Source: Geodermatophilus siccatus
Lineage (GTDB): Bacteria; Actinomycetota; Actinomycetes; Mycobacteriales; Geodermatophilaceae
Assembly (NCBI RefSeq): GCF_900103785.1
Contig: NZ_FNHE01000006.1
Span: 247,546-311,545, forward strand
Direction: 5' to 3'
Length of the DNA: 64,000 bases
Shown one piece after another: positions 16,403 to 24,162 of this stretch (the stretch's first letter is position 1; every line of letters begins with the position of its first letter). Position numbers and translations under genes: made by a program. The notes beneath the pieces were generated by a model. It saw only the letters and a list, made by a program, of their open reading frames with translations. It was not told the DNA's origin and did not search any database.

Positions 16403-16896
16403 GGGCGCACCGCCGCGGCCAGCTCGTCGGCGAAGCCCAACCGGCCGGCGATCGCGGCGACCATCTCGTCGGCCCACAGGTCGTCGGCGGTGACGATCGG
16501 CCGCAGCTCGTCGGCCGGCAGCCCGTCGTCGGCGAAGACGTCGAGGTCCCCGCCGGGCCAGCCGGTCTCGTCGTCGTCGAAGGCGCCCTCGGCGTCGACC
16601 CCGATGCCGTAGCGCTCCACCACCTCGGCGGCGAGCAGCCACTCCTGCATGGTGGCGTCGGAGATCAGCGCCCGCACCAGCCCGCCGGGCCCGTGCCGGA
16701 GGACGACGAAGTACAGCCGCGAGTCGACGACCACGACGAACGGGCCGGGCCAGTCCTCGGCGCCCGGGTCGCCCAGCGCCCGCTCCAGCGCCGGCAGCTC
16801 GTCCCCGGCGTCCGCCGCGAGCAGCTCCACCCGCCAGCCCCCGCCGGGGCGGCTCACCCGCACCGCCCAGCTGGTCGGCGTCCCCGGCGCGCTCAT
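16399..16896 (-). CDS. tRNA adenosine deaminase-associated protein
   Basis: 165 residues matching the actinobacterial family described as putative tRNA adenosine deaminase-associated protein (TIGR03941), which is defined by its constant location near tadA. It contains WAVRVSRPGGGWRVELL, FVVVVDSRLYFVVLRHGPGGLVRALISDA and an acidic C-terminal half. No catalytic residues are known and its role is unproven. It overlaps genes on both sides by four bases. tadA is two genes downstream. Confidence 0.85.
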   Translation of the reverse strand: MSAPGTPTSWAVRVSRPGGGWRVELLAADAGDELPALERALGDPGAEDWPGPFVVVVDSRLYFVVLRHGPGGLVRALISDATMQEWLLAAEVVERYGIGVDAEGAFDDDETGWPGGDLDVFADDGLPADELRPIVTADDLWADEMVAAIAGRLGFADELAAAVRP

Positions 16897-17555
16897 CGCC
16901 GCCGCAGCATCGTCAGGCCGTCGGACAGCGGCAGCAGCACGGTCTCCCAGCGGGGGTCGGCGGCCAGCGCGGCGTTGAGCTCGACGAGCGCCCGGTCGTC
17001 GTCGTTCTGCGGGTCGAGCACGCGGCCGTTGCGCAGCGTGTTGTCCAGCAGCACGACGCCGCCGTCGGTCATGCGGGGGTGCAGCTGGTCGACGTAGTCG
17101 GCGTAGCCGGTCTTGTCCGCGTCGACGAAGGCCAGGTCGAAGGTCTGGACGGCGGGCAGCGCCCGCAGCGACTCGTGCGCGTCGCCCAGCCGCAGCTCGA
17201 TCCGGTCGGCCAGGCCCGCGCGGGCCCAGTACCGCCGGGCCACCGCCGTCCACTCCTCGCTGGTGTCCAGGCACAGCAGCGAGCCGTCGTCGGGGAGCCC
17301 CCGGGCCACGCAGAGCGCGGAGTAGCCGGTGAAGGTGCCGATCTCGACCGCCCGGCGGACGCCGAGGGCCCGGGTGAGCAGCTGCATGAAGGTGCCCTGC
17401 TCGGGCGCGATCTGGAAGGTCGGCGGCACCTCGCCGCGGTCGGCCATCGCGGCGGTCTCGGCGAGCAGGTCGGCGGCGACGTCGTCCGGCCGCTCGGAGC
17501 TGGCCCGGACGTAGTCGGCGAGTTCGGGCGTGAGGAGGAACGACCGCGGCGTCAT
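16893..17555 (-). CDS. SAM-dependent O-methyltransferase (CCoAOMT-like)
   Basis: A 220-residue class I methyltransferase. Motif I VEIGTFTGYSALCVARGL, the acidic LCLDTSEEW, and metal-site motifs DLAFVDADKTGYADY and LLDNTLRNGRV identify the caffeoyl-CoA O-methyltransferase-like family. The ATG at 17555 (MTPRSFLLTPELADYV) matches the family N-terminus but has no clear ribosome site. An in-frame ATG at 17603 would overlap the divergent thioesterase start. A leaderless transcript is likely. Confidence 0.9.
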   Translation of the reverse strand: MTPRSFLLTPELADYVRASSERPDDVAADLLAETAAMADRGEVPPTFQIAPEQGTFMQLLTRALGVRRAVEIGTFTGYSALCVARGLPDDGSLLCLDTSEEWTAVARRYWARAGLADRIELRLGDAHESLRALPAVQTFDLAFVDADKTGYADYVDQLHPRMTDGGVVLLDNTLRNGRVLDPQNDDDRALVELNAALAADPRWETVLLPLSDGLTMLRRR

Positions 17556-17601
17556 GGCGTGGAGCCGCAGGTCGACGAGGGGGCCGTCATAGCCTCCGAT
17601 C

Positions 17602-18042
17602 ATGGCCGATCCCGCTCCGGACGACGGAGCCGACGTCGCCCCCGCGCTGTTCACCCGGCTGGCCGCCGACCCGCTGGCCGGCCTGCTCGGGATCCGGCTG
17701 GAGCAGGTGCGGCCCGGCTACGCCCGCGCGGCGATGACGGTGGGCCCGCAGCTGCTCAACGCGGTCGGCACCGCGCACGGCGGCGCCACGATGGCCCTGC
17801 TCGACGTCGTCCACGCGGCGGTCAGCAACAGCCACGGCACGGTCGCGGTGGCCCAGGACGTGCACACCGAGTTCCTCGCCCCGGGCCGGCCGGGCGACCG
17901 GCTGGTCGCCGAGGGCACCGAGGTGCACCGCAGCCGGCGCACCGCCGTCTACCGCATCGAGGCCCGCGCCCAGGACGGCCGGCTGGTGGCCACCGCGCTG
18001 GCCCGGGTGTTCCGGACCGACACCGCCTGGGAGGACCGGTGA
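17602..18042 (+). CDS. PaaI-type hotdog-fold thioesterase
   Basis: A 146-residue acyl-CoA thioesterase of the 4HBT/PaaI family. The motif NAVGTAHGGATMALLDVVHAAV contains the conserved HGG and acidic residue, followed by VAQDVHTEFLAPGRPGDRL. It starts divergently from the O-methyltransferase, with 46 bp between the two chosen starts, and overlaps tyrA by four bases, suggesting co-translation. Substrate unknown. Confidence 0.9.
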   Translation: MADPAPDDGADVAPALFTRLAADPLAGLLGIRLEQVRPGYARAAMTVGPQLLNAVGTAHGGATMALLDVVHAAVSNSHGTVAVAQDVHTEFLAPGRPGDRLVAEGTEVHRSRRTAVYRIEARAQDGRLVATALARVFRTDTAWEDR

Positions 18043-18956
18043 CCTCCTTCCCCGTGCCGACGATGCCCGCCCCCCCGGTCGGCGTCGTCGGGCTGGGCCA
18101 GCTGGGCGGGTCGCTGGCCGCCGCCCTCGCCGCGGCCGGCCGGGAGGTGACCGGCTGGGACGTCGACCCCGCCGCCCGGGAGGCGGCCGCCGCACGCGGG
18201 GTGCGGATCGCCCGCGAGCTGCGCGGCGTCGTCGTCCTGGCCGTCCCGCTGCCGGCGATGGCCGCGGCGCTGGACGGCCTCGACGTGGACCCGGACGCCA
18301 CCGTCACCGACCTGGGGTCGGTCAAGGCGCCGGTGCTCGCCGAGCTGGGGCCGGCGCTGGGCGGGCGCTACGTCGGCGGGCACCCGATGTGCGGCACCGA
18401 GCGCTCCGGGCACGAGGCGACCGACCCGGGCCTGTTCACCGGTGCCCGCTGGGCGCTGTGCCTGGAGCCGGGGACCGAGCTGCCGCGCTGGCTGCGGGTG
18501 GCCGAGGTGGCGCTGGCCGTCGGCGCGGAGGTGGTGCCGGCGACGGCGGCCGAGCACGACGACGCCGTCGCCGCGGTCAGCCACGTGCCGCACCTGCTGG
18601 CGGCGGCCCTGGCCGCCGCCGCCGGGGAGGCCGGCCCGCTGGCGCTGGCGCTGGCCGCCGGGAGCTTCCGCGACGGCACCCGGGTGATCGGCAGCGACCC
18701 GGACTTCGTCACCGCGATGGTGCAGGGCAACGCCGGCCCGACGGCGGCCGCGCTGGCCCGGGTGCTGGAGCAGCTGGCGCGACCGTGGCCGGAGCTCGTG
18801 GCCGCCGGGCACGCCGTGCGTGCGGGGAGTCCGGCGGGACGGCGTCCGGTGCGGGTGCCGCTGGAGCGGGCCGCACTGCTGTCGCTGGGCCGGGCCGGCG
18901 GCGCGGTCAGCCGGCGGCTGGCGGCGTTCGTCGAGGGCTACGTCCCGGATCGCTGA
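18039..18956 (+). CDS. tyrA: Prephenate dehydrogenase
   Basis: A 305-residue NAD(P)-dependent enzyme of tyrosine synthesis. The Rossmann motif GVVGLGQLGGSLAAALAAAGREVTGWDVD is at residues of about 13-40. The family motifs TDLGSVKAPV, GGHPMCGTERSG and AAVSHVPHLLAAAL follow in order. No ACT or chorismate mutase domain is present. The GTG at 18039 overlaps the thioesterase stop and follows GGGAGG. Specificity for prephenate versus arogenate is not settled by sequence. Confidence 0.92.
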   Translation: MTSFPVPTMPAPPVGVVGLGQLGGSLAAALAAAGREVTGWDVDPAAREAAAARGVRIARELRGVVVLAVPLPAMAAALDGLDVDPDATVTDLGSVKAPVLAELGPALGGRYVGGHPMCGTERSGHEATDPGLFTGARWALCLEPGTELPRWLRVAEVALAVGAEVVPATAAEHDDAVAAVSHVPHLLAAALAAAAGEAGPLALALAAGSFRDGTRVIGSDPDFVTAMVQGNAGPTAAALARVLEQLARPWPELVAAGHAVRAGSPAGRRPVRVPLERAALLSLGRAGGAVSRRLAAFVEGYVPDR

Positions 18957-18992
18957 CCGTTTCGGCCGCGCGGCGGCGGGCAGGGAGCGTCC

Positions 18993-19226
18993 ATGGACGA
19001 CAGCGAGATCCGCGGCCGCATCGAGGCGCTGGTCGAGGAGGAGCGCCGACTGCGGGACAGCGGCGAGCACACCGACGAGCAGCGCGCCCGCCTCCGGCAG
19101 ATCGAGGAGGACCGCGACCAGCTCTGGGACCTGCTGCGCCAGCGGGACGCCAAGCGCCAGTACGGGGAGGACCCCGACGAGGCCCGGCCCCGGCCCGAGC
19201 AGCAGGTCGAGGGCTACCTGCAGTAG
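18993..19226 (+). CDS. DUF2630 family protein
   Basis: 77 residues, nearly all one charged helical hairpin: EIRGRIEALVEEERRLR, then EQRARLRQIEEDRDQLWDLLRQRDAKRQYG. This is the DUF2630 pattern, an actinobacterial family of unknown function. It follows tyrA by 36 bases and may be in the same transcript. A hairpin element starts right after the stop. Confidence 0.88.
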   Translation: MDDSEIRGRIEALVEEERRLRDSGEHTDEQRARLRQIEEDRDQLWDLLRQRDAKRQYGEDPDEARPRPEQQVEGYLQ

Positions 19227-19227
19227 C

Positions 19228-19282
19228 AGGACCCTCCTGCCCCCGCCGCTCGCACGCTCGCGGCGGGCCCTGCAGGAGGGCC
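19228..19282. repeat. Dispersed hairpin element between convergent genes
   Basis: It fills the whole gap between the DUF2630 stop and the stop of the PucR fragment. Arms AGGACCCTCCTGC and GCAGGAGGGCCT surround inner arms CCCGCCGC/GCGGCGGG. Placed to terminate transcripts from both sides. Confidence 0.65.
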
Positions 19283-19570
19283 TCAGGCCGGGCCGCGGTG
19301 GGGGCACAGCGCCCGCGTGCCGAGCAGGGCGAGGTGCCACAGCAGCCGGGCGCGCGGGTCGGTCACCTCGTGCCCGGTCAGCGACTCGATGCGCCGCAGC
19401 CGGTGCATGACCGTGTTGCGGTGGCAGCAGAGCTCGTCGGCGGCGCGGGTCGGTGACCCGTCAGCGGCGAGGAACGCGGCCAGGGTGTCCAGCAGCACCG
19501 CCCGCTCCTCCGCGGGCAGCTCGAGCAGCCGCCCCAGGGAGCGTTCGACCAGCCGGGAGCTGATCTCCGG
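19283..19570 (-). pseudogene. 3' fragment of a PucR/CdaR-type regulator
   Basis: Only the last ~90 codons are recognisable. They encode the C-terminal helix-turn-helix of PucR-type regulators: LLDTLAAFLAADGSPTRAADELCCHRNTVMHRLRRIESLTGHEV and RLLWHLALLG. The N-terminal sensor and GGDEF-like middle domains are missing. Upstream of about 19570 the sequence becomes an ABC ATPase fragment on the opposite strand. The stop is intact, so the break removed the 5' end. Confidence 0.8.
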
Positions 19571-19573
19571 GGA

Positions 19574-19930
19574 GTGGCCGCCCTCGACGAGCTCGACGCC
19601 ACCGCCTTCGCCGGCCGCTACCCGGACTCGCTGCCCTACCCGGTGCAGAAGCGGGTCGCCCTGGCCCGGGCGCTGGTCGCCGAGCCCGCCCCGCTGCTGC
19701 TCGACGAGCCGGCCAGCGGCCTGTCCGAGGACGAGATGCACGAGCTCGGCGACCACATCCAGCAGCTGTCGGCGCGGATGAGCGTGCTGCTCGTCGAGCA
19801 CCACATGGACCGGGTCATGCGCGTCTGCGACCGGATCACCGTCCTGGACTCCGGCCGGCAGATCGCCGCCGGGACCCCCGCCGAGGTGCAGGCCGACCCG
19901 GCCGTCACCGAGGCCTACCTGGGCGAGGAA
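19574..19930 (+). pseudogene. 3' fragment of a LivG-like ABC transporter ATPase
   Basis: Reads as the second half of a branched-chain-amino-acid-type ATPase: degenerate signature LPYPVQKRVALARAL, Walker B PLLLDEPASGL, H-loop LLVEHHMDRVM, and the C-terminal AYLGEE. Walker A and the first half are absent. The normal stop after AYLGEE is lost and the frame runs into the hairpin element at 19932, continuing to a stop at 20102-20104. The ATG at 19574 lies at the junction and is probably fortuitous. Confidence 0.8.
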
Positions 19931-19931
19931 G

Positions 19932-19986
19932 GGCCACCCTCCACCCCCCGCCTCGCAGGCTCGGCGCGGGCCCCTGGAGGGTGGCC
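19932..19986. repeat. Dispersed hairpin element, subtype with GGCCACCCTCCA arms
   Basis: Perfect 12-bp outer arms GGCCACCCTCCA (19932-19943) and TGGAGGGTGGCC (19975-19986). In reverse orientation it closely matches the copy at 45222-45288, including the loop GAGCCTGCGAGGCG. Confidence 0.7.
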
Positions 19987-20153
19987 GTTCCAGCACCTGA
20001 CCGAGCGGGCCGCCGGTCTCCCCCGCGGAGGCCGGCGGCCCGTCGCTGTGCGCACCGACGAGAACACTCAACCTCCGAAGTGTGCGGCGGTGATCGTCGG
20101 GTAGGAGCCGCCGCGGCGCGCACGGTCGCGCGTCCGGTGCGGGAGGAGCAGGC

Positions 20154-21131
20154 ATGGTGCGCGCGGCACGGACGATCCGACGGGCGGTGGTGACCGGGGG
20201 TGCCGGTTTCCTCGGCTCCCACCTCTGCGAGCACCTGCTGGACCGCGGCGTCGAGGTCGTCTGCCTCGACAACTTCCTCACCGGCTCGCCGCAGAACGTC
20301 GTCCACCTGATGGAGCACCCGGGCTTCCGGCTGGTCCGCTGCGACGTCACCGACTTCGTGCACGTGCCCGGCGAGGTCGACCTGGTGCTGCACTTCGCCT
20401 CACCGGCCAGCCCGCTGGACTACCTGAGGATGCCGATCGAGACGCTCAAGGTCGGCAGCCTGGGCACGCTGCACACCCTGGGCCTGGCGCACGAGAAGGG
20501 CGCCCGGTACGTGCTGGCCTCCACCTCCGAGGTCTACGGCGACCCGCTGGTGCACCCGCAGGACGAGGAGTACTGGGGCAACGTCAACCCGGTCGGCCCG
20601 CGCGGCGTGTACGACGAGGCCAAGCGCTTCAGCGAGGCGATGACGACGGCCTACCGGACGTCGAAGGGCACCGACACCGGCATCGTCCGGATCTTCAACA
20701 CCTACGGGCCGCGCATGCGCCCGGACGACGGCCGCGCCATCCCGGCCTTCGTCGGGCAGGCGCTCTCCGGCCGGCCGCTGACCGTCGCCGGCGACGGCTC
20801 GCAGACCCGGTCCATCTGCTACGTCGACGACACCGTGCGCGGCATCCTCGCGATGGCCTTCTCCGCCGAGCCGGGCCCGGTCAACATCGGCAACCCCGAC
20901 GAGCTGTCGATGCTGCGGCTGGCCGAGTGGATCGTCGAGCTGACCGGCTCGTCGTCGGAGATCTCCTTCATCGACCTCCCGGTGGACGACCCCAGGGTCC
21001 GCCGTCCCGACACCACCCGCGCCGAACAGCTGCTGGGGTGGCGGCCGACGGTGCCCTCGGAGGAGGGGCTGCGGCGCACGGTGGCCTGGTTCGCCGAGCA
21101 ACTGCAGGCCGCCGACGTCCGCGTCGGGTGA
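20154..21131 (+). CDS. NAD-dependent nucleotide-sugar epimerase/decarboxylase (UDP-xylose synthase-like SDR)
   Basis: A 325-residue extended SDR. The Rossmann motif [19 protein letters not shown] (15-33) is followed by [36 protein letters not shown] and the catalytic YDEAKR (YxxxK). The stretch SPASP, the EVYGDP and the [20 protein letters not shown] are typical of UDP-glucuronate decarboxylase. dTDP-glucose dehydratase-like activity is an alternative. A ribosome site GGGAGGAG precedes the ATG. It lies just upstream of the VWA gene and convergent with the heptose operon, so it may feed surface-glycan synthesis. Confidence 0.87.
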   Translation: MVRAARTIRRAVVTGGAGFLGSHLCEHLLDRGVEVVCLDNFLTGSPQNVVHLMEHPGFRLVRCDVTDFVHVPGEVDLVLHFASPASPLDYLRMPIETLKVGSLGTLHTLGLAHEKGARYVLASTSEVYGDPLVHPQDEEYWGNVNPVGPRGVYDEAKRFSEAMTTAYRTSKGTDTGIVRIFNTYGPRMRPDDGRAIPAFVGQALSGRPLTVAGDGSQTRSICYVDDTVRGILAMAFSAEPGPVNIGNPDELSMLRLAEWIVELTGSSSEISFIDLPVDDPRVRRPDTTRAEQLLGWRPTVPSEEGLRRTVAWFAEQLQAADVRVG

Positions 21132-21223
21132 GCCACAGCGGGTCAGCGATCGCATCTACTGTGTAGTCGGCGGTCGCGGGGGTCGCCGGGGACGCTGACC
21201 GCCTGGACGGGGGGAGCTGCACG

Positions 21224-22867
21224 ATGGGCCGCCACGCCGCCACCTCAGCCGCGCGCCGGCCGGCGCCGATCACGCCGCAGGTCCTCATCGCCCTGGCGGT
21301 GGCCGCGGTGGTGCTGGTCGCCGGCGGCATCACGTGGTGGGCCGTCGGCGCCGGGGAGGGTGACTGCCAGAGCACCGCGGTGGTGCGGGTCGCGGTCGCC
21401 CCCGAGCTCGCCCCCGTCGCCGAGCAGGTGCTCGGCGACGCCGACGGGCTGCGCCCGGAGGACTGCGCGTCCGCCGAGGTGACCGCCCAGCAGCCGGTGC
21501 AGACCGTCGGTGACCTCGCCGCACTGGACGCCGGCGACCTGCCGCACCTGTGGGTGCCCGACTCCTCGCTGTGGGCGGCCCGCGCGGGGGACGCCGCCCT
21601 GGAGACCGTCGGCTCGGTCGCCTCCTCGCCCGTGGTGCTGGCCACCAGCCGGGCCGCGGTCGACGCGCTGGGCTGGCAGGACGGCGCGCCGGGCTGGGCC
21701 GCGGCGCTCTCCAGCGGGCAGGCCATCGCCGTCCCGGACCTCGCGAGCAGCGCCGAGGCCCTGGCCACGCTGGGCGCCGTCCGGACCGCGCTGGGCGGCG
21801 GCGAGGACGCCGACAACGCCGTGGTGCAGACCGTGCTCGCCGCCGAGCGCGGCCCGTCGGTCTCGCCGGCCGACGCGCTGACCGCCGGCGGGGAGGGCGC
21901 GCCCGACGCGCCGCTGGTGCCGGTCAGCGAGCAGGAGGTGTGGGCGACCAACGCCGACGCCGAGGACCCGCAGCTGGTCGCCGTCTACCCGGAGGACGGC
22001 TCGCCGGGGCTGGACTACCCGCTGATCCGGGTCGGCACCGCCTCGACCCCGGACGCCGCCGCGGTGGACGCCGCCGTGCGGGCGCTGACCTCGGACGCCG
22101 CCCGCACGGCCGCCCTGGAGGCCGGGTTCCGTGGCACGGACGGCACCCCGCCGGCCGGAGCCGAGGCGGCGGGCATCCGGGAGGCGGCCCCGCCGGCGCT
22201 GCAGCTCGACCCCGGCCAGGTGCAGGCGCTGCTCGCCCAGCTCTCGGAGCTGGCCGCGCCGTCCCGGATCCTCACCGTCTTCGACGTCTCCACCTCCATG
22301 GAGGCCCCGGCCGGCGACGGCACCCGCGCCACGCTCGCCCGGGACGCCGCCAAGAGCACGCTGACGCTGGTGCCGGGCAACTTCGCCCTCGGCCTGTGGT
22401 TCTTCGCCGCCGAGCTGGAGGGGGACCGGGACTGGACCGAGGCGGTCCCGACGCGGGCGCTCGAGGCGGAGGTCGACGGCACCGTCCAGCGCGACCTGCT
22501 CGACGAGCAGCTCGACACCATCCCCGACCGGCTCAGCCCCGGCGGCACCGGCCTGTACGACACCACCCTGGACGCGGTCCGGGCGGCGCGCTCGGACTTC
22601 GACCCCACCGCGGTGAACAGCGTGCTGATGGTCACCGACGGGACCAACGAGGACTCCCGGGGCGTGGAGCTCGACGAGCTGCTGGACACGTTGCGCAGCG
22701 AGGCCGACCCCGCGCGGCCGATCAAGGTCATCGGTGTCGCGCTCGGCCCGGACGCCGACCTGGGTGCGCTCGAGCAGATCGCCGACGCGACCGGCGGCGC
22801 GGCGTACTCCGCGGTCGACCCGACCGACCTGCAGACCGTCCTGTTCGACGCCCTGCGGCAGCGGTGA
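21224..22867 (+). CDS. Membrane-anchored VWA-domain protein with solute-binding-like region
   Basis: 547 residues. An N-terminal membrane helix (VLIALAVAAVVLVAGGITWWAVG) anchors the protein outside the cell. Residues of about 48-330 resemble an extracellular solute-binding (SBP_bac_11-like) domain, for example VVRVAVAPELAPVAEQVL and LPHLWVPDSSLWAAR. Residues of about 340-545 form a von Willebrand A domain with the MIDAS motif DVSTSM and MVTDGTNED. It likely binds a metal-dependent ligand at the envelope. Its exact role is unknown; nucleotide-sugar and glycan genes surround it. Confidence 0.87.
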   Translation: MGRHAATSAARRPAPITPQVLIALAVAAVVLVAGGITWWAVGAGEGDCQSTAVVRVAVAPELAPVAEQVLGDADGLRPEDCASAEVTAQQPVQTVGDLAALDAGDLPHLWVPDSSLWAARAGDAALETVGSVASSPVVLATSRAAVDALGWQDGAPGWAAALSSGQAIAVPDLASSAEALATLGAVRTALGGGEDADNAVVQTVLAAERGPSVSPADALTAGGEGAPDAPLVPVSEQEVWATNADAEDPQLVAVYPEDGSPGLDYPLIRVGTASTPDAAAVDAAVRALTSDAARTAALEAGFRGTDGTPPAGAEAAGIREAAPPALQLDPGQVQALLAQLSELAAPSRILTVFDVSTSMEAPAGDGTRATLARDAAKSTLTLVPGNFALGLWFFAAELEGDRDWTEAVPTRALEAEVDGTVQRDLLDEQLDTIPDRLSPGGTGLYDTTLDAVRAARSDFDPTAVNSVLMVTDGTNEDSRGVELDELLDTLRSEADPARPIKVIGVALGPDADLGALEQIADATGGAAYSAVDPTDLQTVLFDALRQR

Positions 22868-22958
22868 CGTCGCGGTCCCCCGGACCGCACCACGGCTGAG
22901 CCGTCCCCGGCCGGCGACGCGCCGCTGCGCCGGCGCCTGGACATGCCACGCACCAACG

Positions 22959-22992
22959 TCTCCCCCTGCTCCGTTGTGCAAGCAGGGGGAGA
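22959..22992. terminator. Hairpin in the gap between convergent genes
   Basis: Perfect 12-bp arms TCTCCCCCTGCT and AGCAGGGGGAGA around a 10-base loop. The 299-bp gap 22868-23166 separates the VWA gene from the convergent heptose operon; this hairpin is the only structure I see in it. Confidence 0.65.
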
Positions 22993-23166
22993 GGTCCGGC
23001 GGGGACAGGTCCGGTCCGGTGCCACGGCCGGAACACCACCCTGGACGCTCTCCCGCTGCCCACCACGCGGGACAGGGGCGGAGCGCCGCTGCAACCACAT
23101 CGACCCCAGCCGCCTCCCGCGGGGCCGTCCTCAGGCGCTGCTCCGCTGGGTGAGCCGGGGTGGAGG

Positions 23167-24162
23167 TCAGGTGCGGGCCAGCAGGTCGTCGAGCGTCGCG
23201 GTGACCTCGTCGACGCCCACCTCCCCCAGCGCCGGGTCGAGCTCGGTGCCCCACGGGTCGCCGGTGCCGTCGCCGTGCCACAGGACGACGTGCAGCGCAC
23301 CTCCGCCCCGCGCGGCCCGCGGCGGCGGCCCCCACAGCGCCGGTGACACCGGCCCGAACAGCACCACCGAGGGACGGCGGTAGGCGGTCGCCAGGTGCGC
23401 CATGCCGGTGTCGCCGCTGACCACGACCCGCGCGCCGGCGACGACCGCGGCCAGCTCGAGCGTCGTCGTCCGCCCGGCGAGCACGGCGCCCTCCCCCAGC
23501 CCGGCGCCCTCGGCCACCTCCCGGGCGAGGGACACCTCGGCCGGGCCACCGGTGACCCGGACGTCGAGCCCCGCGGTGGCCAGGTGCCGGGCGACGGCGG
23601 CGAACCGGTCGGCCGGCCAGCGCCGGCCGGGGAACGCCGCGCCCGGGTGCACCAGCGCGACGCCCGCCGGCGCCGGGGAGGGCACCGAGGGGGCGGCGAG
23701 GTCCAGCGCGTCGGGGTCGGCGTCCACCCCCAGCCCCTCCGACACGAGCCGGCACCAGCGCCGAACCTCGTGCTCGTCGGGGTACCAGGTCGGCCCGGGG
23801 TAGCCGGGGCTGTCGAAGGTGAGCAGCCGGTCCGGGCGCAGGTCGGCGACCACGACGTGCGAGGCCGGCCCCTTGCCGTGCAGGTCGACGGCGAGCTCCG
23901 GCGGGGGGCCGGACCAGTCCAGCGGCTCCAGCTCGCGGGCCGGCAGCACCTCGTCGACCGCGTCGACCAACGAGGCCAGCGGTTCGAGCGCCGGAGTCGT
24001 GGCGAGCACCAGCCGGTGGCCGGGCACCGCGGCGCGCACCGCCCGGATCGCGGGCACGCCGGTCAGCAGGTCCCCCAGCCCCAGCGGCCGAAGCACGACA
24101 GCGACCGGCCGGCCGCCGTCCCGGCCATTTCCGCGGGGATGGCCGTGCGCAGGGCCGTTCAC
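23167..24162 (-). CDS. Glycosyltransferase family 9 (heptosyltransferase-like)
   Basis: A 331-residue GT-B enzyme. The N-terminal VVLRPLGLGDLLTGVPAIRAVR and C-terminal VVVSGDTGMAHLATAYRRPSVVLFGPV, together with VALVHPGAAFPGRRWPADRFA, are the GT9 hallmarks shared with WaaC/WaaF heptosyltransferases. The donor is probably the ADP-heptose made by the neighbouring enzymes. The GTG at 24162 overlaps the hldE-like stop (GTGA). It is the last gene of the seven-gene operon. Confidence 0.9.
   Translation of the reverse strand: MNGPAHGHPRGNGRDGGRPVAVVLRPLGLGDLLTGVPAIRAVRAAVPGHRLVLATTPALEPLASLVDAVDEVLPARELEPLDWSGPPPELAVDLHGKGPASHVVVADLRPDRLLTFDSPGYPGPTWYPDEHEVRRWCRLVSEGLGVDADPDALDLAAPSVPSPAPAGVALVHPGAAFPGRRWPADRFAAVARHLATAGLDVRVTGGPAEVSLAREVAEGAGLGEGAVLAGRTTTLELAAVVAGARVVVSGDTGMAHLATAYRRPSVVLFGPVSPALWGPPPRAARGGGALHVVLWHGDGTGDPWGTELDPALGEVGVDEVTATLDDLLART

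Noticed and set aside
19574..20104. ABC ATPase fragment considered as a functional gene
   Set aside because: No Walker A or first half, and the frame runs through a hairpin repeat after the normal C-terminus.
20154..21131. SDR gene considered as the missing HldD epimerase of the heptose pathway
   Set aside because: Its motifs ([26 protein letters not shown]) fit UDP-xylose-synthase-like enzymes, and it is not in the heptose operon.
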